Source: CAIVAT01 sp037133475 | Lineage (GTDB): Bacteria > Bacteroidota > Bacteroidia > Bacteroidales > FEN-979 | NCBI GenBank assembly: GCA_037133475.1 | Contig: JBAXOB010000002.1 | Span: forward strand, 1 to 64,000 | DNA: 64,000 nt | Direction: 5' to 3' | Shown: positions 8,853 through 17,129 of the stretch, piece after piece | Layout: every line of letters begins with the position of its first letter | Numbering within the stretch: position 1 is the stretch's first letter | The notes under the pieces: model-generated | Told to the model about the DNA's origin: nothing | Seen by the model: the letters and a program-made list of their open reading frames with translations, nothing else | Database searches by the model: none | Made by a program: the position numbers and the translations under genes

Positions 8853-11008
8853 ATGATCTTCATCTCCCTGATCAACCGGTTATCGCCTGCGACCTTATCG
8901 ATCACGAAGAGGCAGTAACGGATGTCGAGTGAGATATTGCGGCATTGGGAGGGATCATACATCAGGTCGCTGAGGGTTCCTTCCCAGTTGCGGTCGAAGT
9001 TGATCCCGATCAGCTGGCCTTCCGCATTCAGTACCGGGCTCCCGGAATTGCCGCCGGTGGTATGGTTACTGGCGGTGAATGCCACATGGATGGTCCCGTC
9101 CTGGTCGGCATAGGGGCCGAAATCATGATCCCGGAATAGTTTTTTCAGCCGGGGATCCACCTGGTAATCATAAACCGCTGAATCCTCCTTCTGGATCACC
9201 CCGGCAAGGGTGGTGAAATAGTTGTAGGTTACCCCGTCGGCCGGCTGGTAACTATCCACCTTCCCGTAGGCCACCCGCAGGGTTGAATTGGCATCGGGGT
9301 AAAACCTCCTGTTTTGCTGCATCTCCATCAACCCGGCCATGTAAATGCGCTGCAGGCTGTCGATCCGGTCATTGCCGGCTTTTATCTTCGGCTGGATGTC
9401 CTTTTCATTGCGTTCATAAATACTTCCCATCAAGCGAAAAAGGGGATCCTTTTCCAGGACACTGACTTTAGCTGGCTTGAACCTGTCAAGGAAGGAAAAG
9501 AGGCGGACGGAATCGGTCAGGAGCGATTTGGAGAAAATGGTGAGGGAATAGGCTGAAAAATCATGCTTTCCCGATTTGTCAATTTCAGAAAAAATGGCAG
9601 GGAGATAAGATCTGTCCATCTTTGACGCCATTTCATGCAACATGGCACGCATGATCTCCCGGTCAACCTCCGGGCTGTAGTTCCTGTAGAATTCACGGGA
9701 ATTTTTCCGCAGGTTTGCAATGATTTTTTCAATCTCACCGGATTTGCCGGTTTTGCTTTTGCTGATTTTTACCAGTTCCCGGAAGCCTGACGCAAATTTA
9801 ACAATTTCAATACCCTGGCCTGCTTCACTGATATAGATCGCTGAAATATCCAGTGGAAGGTATTGTCCGTAAACGTTGCGGAACATGGGTAAAAGACCGG
9901 CGTAATGGTTCTTCAGGCCGGGGTTTGAGGCCGCCCATTCAGTGAATGCCTTTTCCTGCTGCTCCTTGACGGAAACCGCCCCGATACGTTTGATTCCGCG
10001 AGTTTCCCCGATCATTTTCTTCCAGTAATTGGCAATCCCGTTTGCTTTTGCGGTATATTGTATCCTGACCAGCCTGTCTTTCTCCATGGCGCCATTTATG
10101 ATGTCGAGGCGCTGCTGACGCAACCCTACCCGTAAAGGGTTTTCCCTGTTTGCGATCAGATCCACGCCAAAGGAGGGGATATACTCCCGCGTACTGCCGG
10201 GGTAACCGAAGACAAAGGTAAAATCGTCGGGTTTGTATCCTTTGAGTGAAATAGGCAAATAGTTTTTAGGCTTGTAGGGCACATTATCTTTCGAATAATC
10301 GGCCGGTTCATTATTTTTATTGACATAAATCCTGAAGATTGAAAAATCCCCTGTGTGCCGCGGCCACATCCAGTTATCGGTATCTCCGCCGAATTTCCCG
10401 ATGTTCGAAGGGGGCGCCCCGACAAGTCTCACGTCCCTGAACACCTCATTGACAAAGAGATAGTATTGGTTGCCATAGTAAAATGGCTTTATCCTGGCTT
10501 CATAGTGCGTACCCGCGACCGACTCCCGTTCAAGTTTTTCGATGTTCTGCCTGATAATCTCATTGCGTTGCAACAGGTTCATCTGGTCGTTCACCCCCTG
10601 GAGAACCTTACCCGTTACCTCCTCCATCCTTACCAGCAGCGTTGCGGTAATGCCCTGGTTGGGAAGTTCCTCTTCGTACGAACCGGCCCAGAAACCATTG
10701 GCAATATAATCGTGCTGCAGGGAACTGTGGTGTTGTATCGCGCCGAGTCCGCAATGATGATTGGTGAGAATAAGCCCTTCCGGGGAGACGATTTCTGCGG
10801 TACATCCCCCGCCGAACTGAACGATGGCATCTTTCAGGCTGGAATGATTCAGACTGTAAATATCTTCGGCCGAAAGTTTCATGCCCATACCCTGCATCTG
10901 CTTGAAATTCAACTGGTCAAGCAGCATGGGGATCCACATACCCTCTTCAGCCCTGGCAGCAATGTTGAACACAATAAGGAGGATCAGCAGGAAGTTTACT
11001 TTTTTCAT
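8843..11008 (-). CDS. dpp11: S46 family dipeptidyl-peptidase, DPP11-type (Asp/Glu at P1)
   Basis: 721 residues from the ATG at 11008. This start is chosen over an in-frame upstream one because it forms an ATGA overlap with trmB and opens directly on a signal peptide (MKKVNFLLILLIVFNIAARA). S46 enzymes release dipeptides from the N-terminus of oligopeptides in the periplasm. The catalytic histidine block is LTNHHCG (H85), the Asp lies in the block GGDTDNWMWPRHTGDF (207-222), and the nucleophile is S655 in GGNSGSP. R673, 18 residues after the serine (NFDRNWEG), is the residue that gives DPP11 its acidic P1 preference; DPP7 has Gly there. It would feed Asp/Glu dipeptides to an amino-acid fermenter. 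Confidence 0.93.
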   Translation of the reverse strand: MKKVNFLLILLIVFNIAARAEEGMWIPMLLDQLNFKQMQGMGMKLSAEDIYSLNHSSLKDAIVQFGGGCTAEIVSPEGLILTNHHCGLGAIQHHSSLQHDYIANGFWAGSYEEELPNQGITATLLVRMEEVTGKVLQGVNDQMNLLQRNEIIRQNIEKLERESVAGTHYEARIKPFYYGNQYYLFVNEVFRDVRLVGAPPSNIGKFGGDTDNWMWPRHTGDFSIFRIYVNKNNEPADYSKDNVPYKPKNYLPISLKGYKPDDFTFVFGYPGSTREYIPSFGVDLIANRENPLRVGLRQQRLDIINGAMEKDRLVRIQYTAKANGIANYWKKMIGETRGIKRIGAVSVKEQQEKAFTEWAASNPGLKNHYAGLLPMFRNVYGQYLPLDISAIYISEAGQGIEIVKFASGFRELVKISKSKTGKSGEIEKIIANLRKNSREFYRNYSPEVDREIMRAMLHEMASKMDRSYLPAIFSEIDKSGKHDFSAYSLTIFSKSLLTDSVRLFSFLDRFKPAKVSVLEKDPLFRLMGSIYERNEKDIQPKIKAGNDRIDSLQRIYMAGLMEMQQNRRFYPDANSTLRVAYGKVDSYQPADGVTYNYFTTLAGVIQKEDSAVYDYQVDPRLKKLFRDHDFGPYADQDGTIHVAFTASNHTTGGNSGSPVLNAEGQLIGINFDRNWEGTLSDLMYDPSQCRNISLDIRYCLFVIDKVAGDNRLIREMKIIQP

Positions 11009-11670
11009 AGGTTCCCGGGTTGAAATTTCACATAACAAATTTTTTTCCCCATTCCGAGCCACCTTGTTTCATAATAGGTCTGAATGGAACCTACATCATC
11101 ATTGTTGCCGGAATGATACAGGTCGTCGGTAGATGAGAGGATCCGGTGCTGGTTTAACCGGGCTACCCCCAGGGTATAGTTGTAAAAAAAAGCATCATCC
11201 GTTTTCAGGTGGATGATCCCGCCGGGGGCGAGGATATTCCGGTATTTTTCAAGAAAAAGGGGGGCTGTAAGCCGCAAACGTTCTTTTCCCAACTGGGGAT
11301 CCGGGAAGGTGATCCAGATTTCAGTGACCTCCCCGGGGGCAAAGATGCTGTCAACAAGGCCAACCTGGGTACGGACAAAGGCGACATTTTTCAGCTGCTG
11401 CTCAGATACAGTTTTACAACCTCTCCAGAGTCGTGCTCCCTTCCAGTCAATGCCAATGAAATTTCTTTCAGGATAACGGGCTGCCAGCCCCACCGTATAC
11501 TCACCTTTCCCGCAGCCCAGTTCAACTGTAAGGGGATGATTATTTCCGAAGAACTTCTCATGCCATCTCCCCCGCAATGAAAATTCCGGGATAAGGTCAT
11601 TGTAATCGGGCTGGAAAAGGTGCGGAAACAAAAGGTTTTCCTGAAAATGAACCAGTTTTTTTTTACCCAC
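11005..11670 (-). CDS. trmB: tRNA (guanine-N7-)-methyltransferase
   Basis: 221 residues. TrmB methylates G46 in the tRNA variable loop using S-adenosylmethionine. It has the SAM-binding motif ELGCGKGEYT near residue 50, GIDWKGARLW near 74 and the family signature ITFPDPQ near 120. Its TGA overlaps the dpp11 ATG by 4 bp, so translation of the two is coupled. It starts 7 bp after the SPOR gene stop. No feature is unusual. Confidence 0.95.
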   Translation of the reverse strand: MGKKKLVHFQENLLFPHLFQPDYNDLIPEFSLRGRWHEKFFGNNHPLTVELGCGKGEYTVGLAARYPERNFIGIDWKGARLWRGCKTVSEQQLKNVAFVRTQVGLVDSIFAPGEVTEIWITFPDPQLGKERLRLTAPLFLEKYRNILAPGGIIHLKTDDAFFYNYTLGVARLNQHRILSSTDDLYHSGNNDDVGSIQTYYETRWLGMGKKICYVKFQPGNL

Positions 11671-11677
11671 AGATCAA

Positions 11678-12685
11678 CTATTTTGCGAGTAACCAGGCAT
11701 CCCTGAAGTCGGAGGATTTTGTGCGGGCTAACAATTCGTCGGCTTTCTCGCGCTGAGAGCAGGTACCGATGGCTACCCGGTAAAGGCCGGTTCTTGACCG
11801 GTCGAATATGGAGGCATCCATTCCCTTCCGTTTCAAGTCTGCAACGCAGGTCTCTGCATTTTCCTTCAGTCTGAATGCCCCGACAATGACGGCAAAGGCA
11901 TCGTCAGCCTTGACGGCAGCGGGAACTTCCTTAACAGCAGCCGCTTCCTGCGTGGCAGGGGCAGCTGCCTGTGCAACAGGGGCAGATGTAATGCGGGCGG
12001 CAAATGCTGGTTTGTGCGGGGCCTCCTTTTTTTCAACAAGGGAGGCGGTCGAGAACCGGGAAAAGAGTGAACTCAGGATATTGGCATTGCTTGCGGCATC
12101 GACTGTAATTTTATCATACCGGGTCAAACCGATGACGGCGGCACATCCGATCGGCAGAGCAAGGATGGCGGCCCATTTGAGAACCCGCGGAACGACGAGC
12201 CTTTTTCCGGCAGCAGGCATCCCGCCTCTGATGGTCATCTGATCCCGGCTTAAGAGGGAGCCGTTCCGGGTTACCGGCGGGGAGATAAAGGATCCCAGGC
12301 CAAAGGATTCAGCAAGCAAATTGAACGTTTTATCCTGTTCAAACTGGATATTTCCCTCCCTGCCCGAATGTAGCTGTCCGATGCCCGGAATAATCACCCT
12401 GCTCCCCGACAGCAGGGCCTGGCGGCATTCCTCCGTAAATTGTTCGATCAGATTACAGCCATCCTGGTAGGAGGTTCCCAGTGAGTCGGCGACAGCACTG
12501 GCCAGCAGTCCGTCATTTTGCTTCAGGTTGACATTGAAGAGAAGTTTTTTAAAAGGAGGCTGAAAGGCGTGATACACCGGATCGATGCGGGCAGGGGCAT
12601 AGTTTCCTATGAAGCCTCCGAGCCCGGGAATGATGACGCAATCGTGTACCGTTAACAAATCTGCTATGCAACCCCTGATGTCCAT
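11678..12685 (-). CDS. HU-CCDC81 and SPOR domain membrane protein
   Basis: 335 residues. The N-terminal part (1-135) matches the paired HU-like domains found in Bacteroidota HU-CCDC81 proteins (LLTVHDCVIIPGLGGFIGNY, then LLSGSRVIIPGIGQLHSG near 91-108). A single membrane segment lies at about 169-187. An Ala/Pro-rich linker leads to a C-terminal SPOR domain (about 262-335; FAVIVGAF, GLYRVAIGTC) that binds glycan strands stripped of peptide stems. The topology would place HU-like domains in the cytoplasm and SPOR in the periplasm. It probably acts at the division site, but which partner the HU part binds is unknown. It is co-directional with kdsB (37 bp) and trmB (7 bp). Confidence 0.85.
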   Translation of the reverse strand: MDIRGCIADLLTVHDCVIIPGLGGFIGNYAPARIDPVYHAFQPPFKKLLFNVNLKQNDGLLASAVADSLGTSYQDGCNLIEQFTEECRQALLSGSRVIIPGIGQLHSGREGNIQFEQDKTFNLLAESFGLGSFISPPVTRNGSLLSRDQMTIRGGMPAAGKRLVVPRVLKWAAILALPIGCAAVIGLTRYDKITVDAASNANILSSLFSRFSTASLVEKKEAPHKPAFAARITSAPVAQAAAPATQEAAAVKEVPAAVKADDAFAVIVGAFRLKENAETCVADLKRKGMDASIFDRSRTGLYRVAIGTCSQREKADELLARTKSSDFRDAWLLAK

Positions 12686-12722
12686 TTTCTGCTTTTTAAC
12701 AACATGCTAAGATACGTAATTA

Positions 12723-13481
12723 TTACAAAAAGGTTCCGTTCCTGTTGGTAATTTTTTGCAAATCAGCTGGCGTATCTATTGCAACGCATTCAAATTCTGT
12801 TGTTTTTGTTTGAATCCTGTAACCGTGCCACAGCCAGCGTAATTGCTCCAGCGATTCGGCGACCTCCATCCGGCAGGGAGGCAGTTTCACTATTTCACCC
12901 AGTGTCAGAGAGTGATATCCGTAGATCCCGATATGTTTATAATAGGTATAAACCGACAGCCACTCCGCTGGTTCAATACCGCGTGAAAAGGGTATGGCTG
13001 AACGGCTGAAAAGCATGGCGGCACCCTGGTGATCGACAACAGTTTTCACCACATTGGGATTGGCAAGATCCTCCGGGAGGGTGATTTTTTTGATCAGGGT
13101 TGCCAGCCTGACACGCGCATCGTTGAAACAACCGGCCACCTGGCTGATCTGTTCCGGTTCAATAAAGGGTTCATCCCCCTGTATATTGATCACAAAATCA
13201 TAATGCTCACCATCTCTTTCCAGGTTTTCAACCACCTCACGGCACCTTTCGGTTCCGCTGCGGTGATGATCGCCTGTCATCATGACATTCCCCCCGAACC
13301 TGGCAACATGCTGGCTGATCATCTCGTTTTCGGTGGCAACCACTACCTTTGCCAGGGATGAACATTTCATGGCTTGTTCATAAACCCTTTGGATCATGGT
13401 TTTGCCTTCGATGACCACAAGCGGTTTACCCGGGAACCTGGTGGAGGCATAGCGGGCGGGGATGATCCCGAGAATATTCAT
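12723..13481 (-). CDS. kdsB: 3-deoxy-manno-octulosonate cytidylyltransferase
   Basis: 252 residues, standard length. It activates Kdo with CTP to CMP-Kdo for lipopolysaccharide inner core synthesis in the cytoplasm. The nucleotide-binding N-terminus is IIPARYASTRFPGKPL (6-21). Other family blocks are MTGDHHRSGTER near 93-104 and NIQGDEPFI near 118-126. It follows the deoxynucleoside kinase gene by 12 bp in the same run. Its presence indicates a Kdo-containing outer membrane. Confidence 0.96.
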   Translation of the reverse strand: MNILGIIPARYASTRFPGKPLVVIEGKTMIQRVYEQAMKCSSLAKVVVATENEMISQHVARFGGNVMMTGDHHRSGTERCREVVENLERDGEHYDFVINIQGDEPFIEPEQISQVAGCFNDARVRLATLIKKITLPEDLANPNVVKTVVDHQGAAMLFSRSAIPFSRGIEPAEWLSVYTYYKHIGIYGYHSLTLGEIVKLPPCRMEVAESLEQLRWLWHGYRIQTKTTEFECVAIDTPADLQKITNRNGTFL

Positions 13482-13493
13482 CAGGAAACCAGG

Positions 13494-14108
13494 TTAAAAG
13501 AGCCCGTGCAGCTGGGCGTTGATTTTCTCAATAACGGCGCCGAGATCCTCAGGATTCTCACTTACCTTGAGGTTGTCGGCATCGATGATAAGCAGTTTGC
13601 CGAATTTATACCCTTCGATCCAGTCTTCATACATTTCGTTCAGGTTCTTCAGGTAGTCGAGCCGGATCGCATTTTCATATTCCCTGCCCCGTTTCTGGAT
13701 CTGGCTGACCAGGGTTGAAACGCTTGCCCGCAGGTAAATCAGCAAGTCGGGGGGCTGGATAAAGGTACTCATCAGGTCAAAAAGCGACCTGTAATTTTCA
13801 AAGTCGCGGGTGCTCATGAGGTTCATCGAATGCAGGTTTGGGGCAAAGATGAAGGCATCTTCATAGATGGTACGGTCCTGGACTACCGTTTTCCCGGAAT
13901 TGCGGATGTCAACCACCTGCCGGAAACGACTGTTCAGGAAATATATCTGCAGGTTGAACGACCAGCGCTGCATGTCTTCGTAAAAGCTGTTCAGGTAAGG
14001 ATTTGTATCTACATCCTCGTAATGGGGCTCCCATCCGAAATGTTTCGCCAGCAAGCTGGTCAGGGTTGTTTTCCCGGATCCGATGTTTCCGGCGATGGCA
14101 ATATGCAT
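13494..14108 (-). CDS. Deoxynucleoside kinase family protein (deoxyadenosine/deoxyguanosine-type)
   Basis: 204 residues of the dNK/dGK family. The P-loop GNIGSGKT is at 7-14, the EDVDTNPYL block near 31-39 supplies the catalytic acidic residue, and QDRTIYEDAFIF near 77-88 carries the DR-type motif. It phosphorylates deoxynucleosides for salvage; which base it prefers is not decided by the motifs. It lies 34 bp after GH3 and 12 bp before kdsB. Confidence 0.9.
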   Translation of the reverse strand: MHIAIAGNIGSGKTTLTSLLAKHFGWEPHYEDVDTNPYLNSFYEDMQRWSFNLQIYFLNSRFRQVVDIRNSGKTVVQDRTIYEDAFIFAPNLHSMNLMSTRDFENYRSLFDLMSTFIQPPDLLIYLRASVSTLVSQIQKRGREYENAIRLDYLKNLNEMYEDWIEGYKFGKLLIIDADNLKVSENPEDLGAVIEKINAQLHGLF

Positions 14109-14142
14109 AGATTTTATTTTTGATCAAAATTAAGAAAAGGAT

Positions 14143-15663
14143 TCAATTTCCTGACAACATTTGCAGGATTTCATCTACATATTTACGGTCGTTTGCCAGA
14201 CGCGGGACTTTATGCTGACCTCCCAGTTTACCTTTCTGTTTCAGCCACCGGTAGAAGGAATTTGCCGGCAATATCCTGATTTGAGGTTCAACCAGGAGCA
14301 GGTCGTGGTATCGCTTGGCTTCATAATCGGAATTAAGTGATTTAAGCGCCGTATCCAGTGCGCTGGTAAAGAAAGCAATATCATCCGGTTGTTTCTCGAA
14401 TTCAATCAGCCATTCATGCGCGCCCTTTGATTGGCCGTTGAAATAAACAGGGGCTGCCGTGTATTCAGCAACAATGGCATGGCTGCGTTCGCAGGCGATT
14501 GCCATGGCTTTTTCTGCGTTGTCGATTATCAGTTCCTCGCCGAAGGCATTAATGAAGTTCCGGGTACGGCCCGAAATTTTAATCCTGTAAGGTCGGCATG
14601 AGGTAAATTGTATGGTATCTCCGATCAGGTAGCGCCATAAACCGGCATTGGTTGTTATGACCATTGCATAGTTGGTATGGAGCTCAACCTGTTCGAGACT
14701 GCAGGCATCCGGGTACTCCCTTCCAACCTGGTCGGGGGGTATGAATTCATAGTAGATCCCATAATCCAGCATCAACAGCATATCTTCTTCGCCGTCACGA
14801 TCCTGGATGCCAAAAAATCCTTCTGAGGCATTGTATGTTTCGAGGTAGTTTACCGATTCCGACGGGAGGATGAGGCGGAATTGCTCCTTATAGGGAGAGA
14901 AATTGACCCCGCCATGAACGAAGAGTTCAAAATTGGGCCAAACCTCCAGGATGTTCTTTTTCCCGGTGATCTCCAGTATCCGTTTGAATAACAGCAGCGT
15001 CCATGACGGAACGCCGGAGATGTTCGTCACATCGTGCTGTATGGTTGCAGCGGCCATCATTTCAATCTTGCTTTCCCATTCATCCATCAGGGCAATCGAC
15101 AGGTTCGGCGTCCGCATAAACTCCACCCAACCCGGCAGGTTCTGAATGAGGATGGCCGACAGGTCGCCCTGGTAATACAATTCATTGTTGATCTCCTTGA
15201 TCTGGTGGGAGCCTCCCATCGCAATTGATTTCCCGTCAAAAAGCATGGTCTCGGGATGGTTGTTGCAGTATATGGACAGCAGATCCTTCCCCCCTTTAAA
15301 ATGACATTCCTCCAGGGCCTCCTGGCTGACAGGAATGAACTTGCTTTTATCACACGTGGTTCCTGAAGATTTTGCAAACCATTTGATTTCAGAAGGCCAA
15401 AGAATGTTCTGTTCCCCGCTGCGCAACCGGTTGATCGACTGTTTAAAGGTTTCGTAATCGCGCACGGGCATGCGGTCCTTGAATTGCTCAGGGGTAAGTA
15501 CCGATTTGAAATCGTACTGTCGGCCCCATTCCGTATTCCGCGCCGTAGACACCAGTTTGCGCAGCCATTCTGTCTGCACTTCATGAGGGTACTTCATAAA
15601 AAGTTCGATCTGATGAATTCTCTTCTTCATCAGCCACGAAATAACAGAATTGATTAATGCCAT
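14143..15663 (-). CDS. GH3 auxin-responsive promoter family protein (acyl-adenylate amide synthetase fold)
   Basis: 506 residues, full length for the bacterial GH3 group. It has the ATP-binding block AKSSGTTCDKSKFIPVS near 90-107, YNASEGFFG near 279 and the hinge region GLWRYLIGDTIQFT near 345-358. Plant GH3 enzymes join amino acids to hormones through an acyl-adenylate. Bacterial homologues are common in Bacteroidota with unknown substrates, so only the chemistry can be proposed. It is first in the minus-strand run that continues to dpp11. A -7 element lies 25 bp upstream. Confidence 0.88.
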   Translation of the reverse strand: MALINSVISWLMKKRIHQIELFMKYPHEVQTEWLRKLVSTARNTEWGRQYDFKSVLTPEQFKDRMPVRDYETFKQSINRLRSGEQNILWPSEIKWFAKSSGTTCDKSKFIPVSQEALEECHFKGGKDLLSIYCNNHPETMLFDGKSIAMGGSHQIKEINNELYYQGDLSAILIQNLPGWVEFMRTPNLSIALMDEWESKIEMMAAATIQHDVTNISGVPSWTLLLFKRILEITGKKNILEVWPNFELFVHGGVNFSPYKEQFRLILPSESVNYLETYNASEGFFGIQDRDGEEDMLLMLDYGIYYEFIPPDQVGREYPDACSLEQVELHTNYAMVITTNAGLWRYLIGDTIQFTSCRPYRIKISGRTRNFINAFGEELIIDNAEKAMAIACERSHAIVAEYTAAPVYFNGQSKGAHEWLIEFEKQPDDIAFFTSALDTALKSLNSDYEAKRYHDLLLVEPQIRILPANSFYRWLKQKGKLGGQHKVPRLANDRKYVDEILQMLSGN

Positions 15664-15687
15664 ATTTTAAGCAGCAGTTAGGGTGAC

Positions 15688-15695
15688 CAAAAATA
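15688..15695 (-). promoter_or_regulatory. -7 promoter element upstream of the GH3 gene
   Basis: The minus strand reads TATTTTTG, a full TAnnTTTG match ending 25 bp before the GH3 ATG. No clear -33 TTTG is seen at the right spacing. Confidence 0.45.
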
Positions 15696-15789
15696 CAATT
15701 AAATCCATTCAATAAGGATTAACCCCTCTCTGCAAATTCGATTATAGGGTGAAAAAAAGTATTTGTTACGTTATTTTTTTTTCTTTTTT

Positions 15790-15820
15790 TTTGGTAAAAC
15801 ATAATAATGTTGTATGTTTG
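15790..15820 (+). promoter_or_regulatory. Consensus Bacteroidota promoter for ackA
   Basis: TTTG at 15790-15793, a 19-bp spacer and TATGTTTG at 15813-15820: a perfect match to -33/-7 of the primary sigma factor of this phylum. The -33 box is the end of a long T-rich tract (15773-15792). The leader would be about 78 nt. This is the best promoter match in the window. Confidence 0.8.
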
Positions 15821-15904
15821 CATACCCTAACATTAGCTCTTTCATGCTTGGTTTGCAGAAGGAATGTCAAACCACACTAAATTACTCATTATTCTACTGG
15901 TTCT

Positions 15905-17119
15905 ATGAAAATTCTAGTTTTAAATTGCGGTAGTTCATCGATCAAATATCAGTTAATTGAGCTTTCTGATACCGCCGATCTCAAGGCCAAAGGGCTGCTC
16001 GACAGGATCGGGTTACCAACCAGTGAGCTGGTTCACCAGGTTACCGGCAAAGACAAATACAAATTGGCACAGGAGGTTCCTGATCACCAGATCGGGATAA
16101 ACCTGATATTAAAAACCCTGAAGGATCCTGTTTATGGCGTCATCAAGGACGAAACTGAAATTCTGGCCGTCGGTCACCGCGTGGCCCACGGAGGTGAGAA
16201 TTTCAAGACCAGCGTGCTGATCACCCAGAATGTTAAAAATGACATTGAGAAATGTATTGAGCTGGCTCCACTGCACAACCCCGCAAACCTGAAGGGGATT
16301 CTCTCCATCGAGGCAATCCTTCCGGATGTCCCGCAGGTGGCGGTGTTTGACACCTCCTTCCACCAGACGATGCCACCTTACTCCTATCTCTATGCGATCC
16401 CCTATGAATATTATGAAAAATACAGGATCCGCCGGTACGGATTTCATGGAACATCGCATAAATATGTAGCCATGAAGGCATGCCGTTATCTCGGCAAAGA
16501 TATTAACAACCTGAAAATCATTACTTGTCACTTAGGGAATGGTTCATCCATAGCTGCAATCCTCAATGGCAAATCGGTCGACACCTCGATGGGTTTCACA
16601 CCGCTGGAGGGTTTGATGATGGGTACCCGAAGCGGCGACGTCGACCTGGGGGTGCTGCTTTTTATGGCAGAAAAGGAAAACCTCAGCATTGCCGATACCA
16701 ATGCCATGTTCAATAAAAAGAGCGGTATCTGCGGGATTTCAGGAATCTCATTTGACATGCGCGACGTAGAGCAGGCTGCCGGTAACGGGAATAAAAGGGC
16801 CCAGCTCGCACTCGACATGTATGCCTATCGCGTGAAAAAATATATCGGCTCCTATGCGGCTGCCATGGGCGGGGTTGACCTGGTCATCCTTGCCGGGGGC
16901 ATCGGTGAAAACGACCTTGATACCCGGGGCAGAATCCTCGAAGGGATGGAATTCCTCGGTATACAGTTTGATCCTGAACGCAACAAAACCAGAGGCAGGG
17001 AGGCCATCCTGACCAAGCCGGGATCTCCCGTTGTGGCAATGGTCATGCCAACGAATGAAGAATTAGTAATTGCAATCGATACCTTCAATATAGTTAATAA
17101 TGATGATTTTAAATTCTAA
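15905..17119 (+). CDS. ackA: Acetate kinase
   Basis: 404 residues, standard. It converts acetyl phosphate and ADP to acetate and ATP. Family motifs are the N-terminal phosphate-binding NCGSSSIKYQL (7-17), RRYGFHGTSH near 176-185 and CHLGNGSSI near 207-215. No phosphotransacetylase gene is adjacent, which is unusual because pta often neighbours ackA. Instead, a response regulator follows 10 bp later and is probably co-transcribed. Confidence 0.97.
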   Translation: MKILVLNCGSSSIKYQLIELSDTADLKAKGLLDRIGLPTSELVHQVTGKDKYKLAQEVPDHQIGINLILKTLKDPVYGVIKDETEILAVGHRVAHGGENFKTSVLITQNVKNDIEKCIELAPLHNPANLKGILSIEAILPDVPQVAVFDTSFHQTMPPYSYLYAIPYEYYEKYRIRRYGFHGTSHKYVAMKACRYLGKDINNLKIITCHLGNGSSIAAILNGKSVDTSMGFTPLEGLMMGTRSGDVDLGVLLFMAEKENLSIADTNAMFNKKSGICGISGISFDMRDVEQAAGNGNKRAQLALDMYAYRVKKYIGSYAAAMGGVDLVILAGGIGENDLDTRGRILEGMEFLGIQFDPERNKTRGREAILTKPGSPVVAMVMPTNEELVIAIDTFNIVNNDDFKF

Positions 17120-17129
17120 ACTCTAAAAC

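Noticed and set aside
11009..11062. Upstream in-frame start for dpp11 (18 extra residues)
   Set aside because: The extension overlaps trmB coding sequence, precedes a clean signal peptide and breaks the ATGA overlap.
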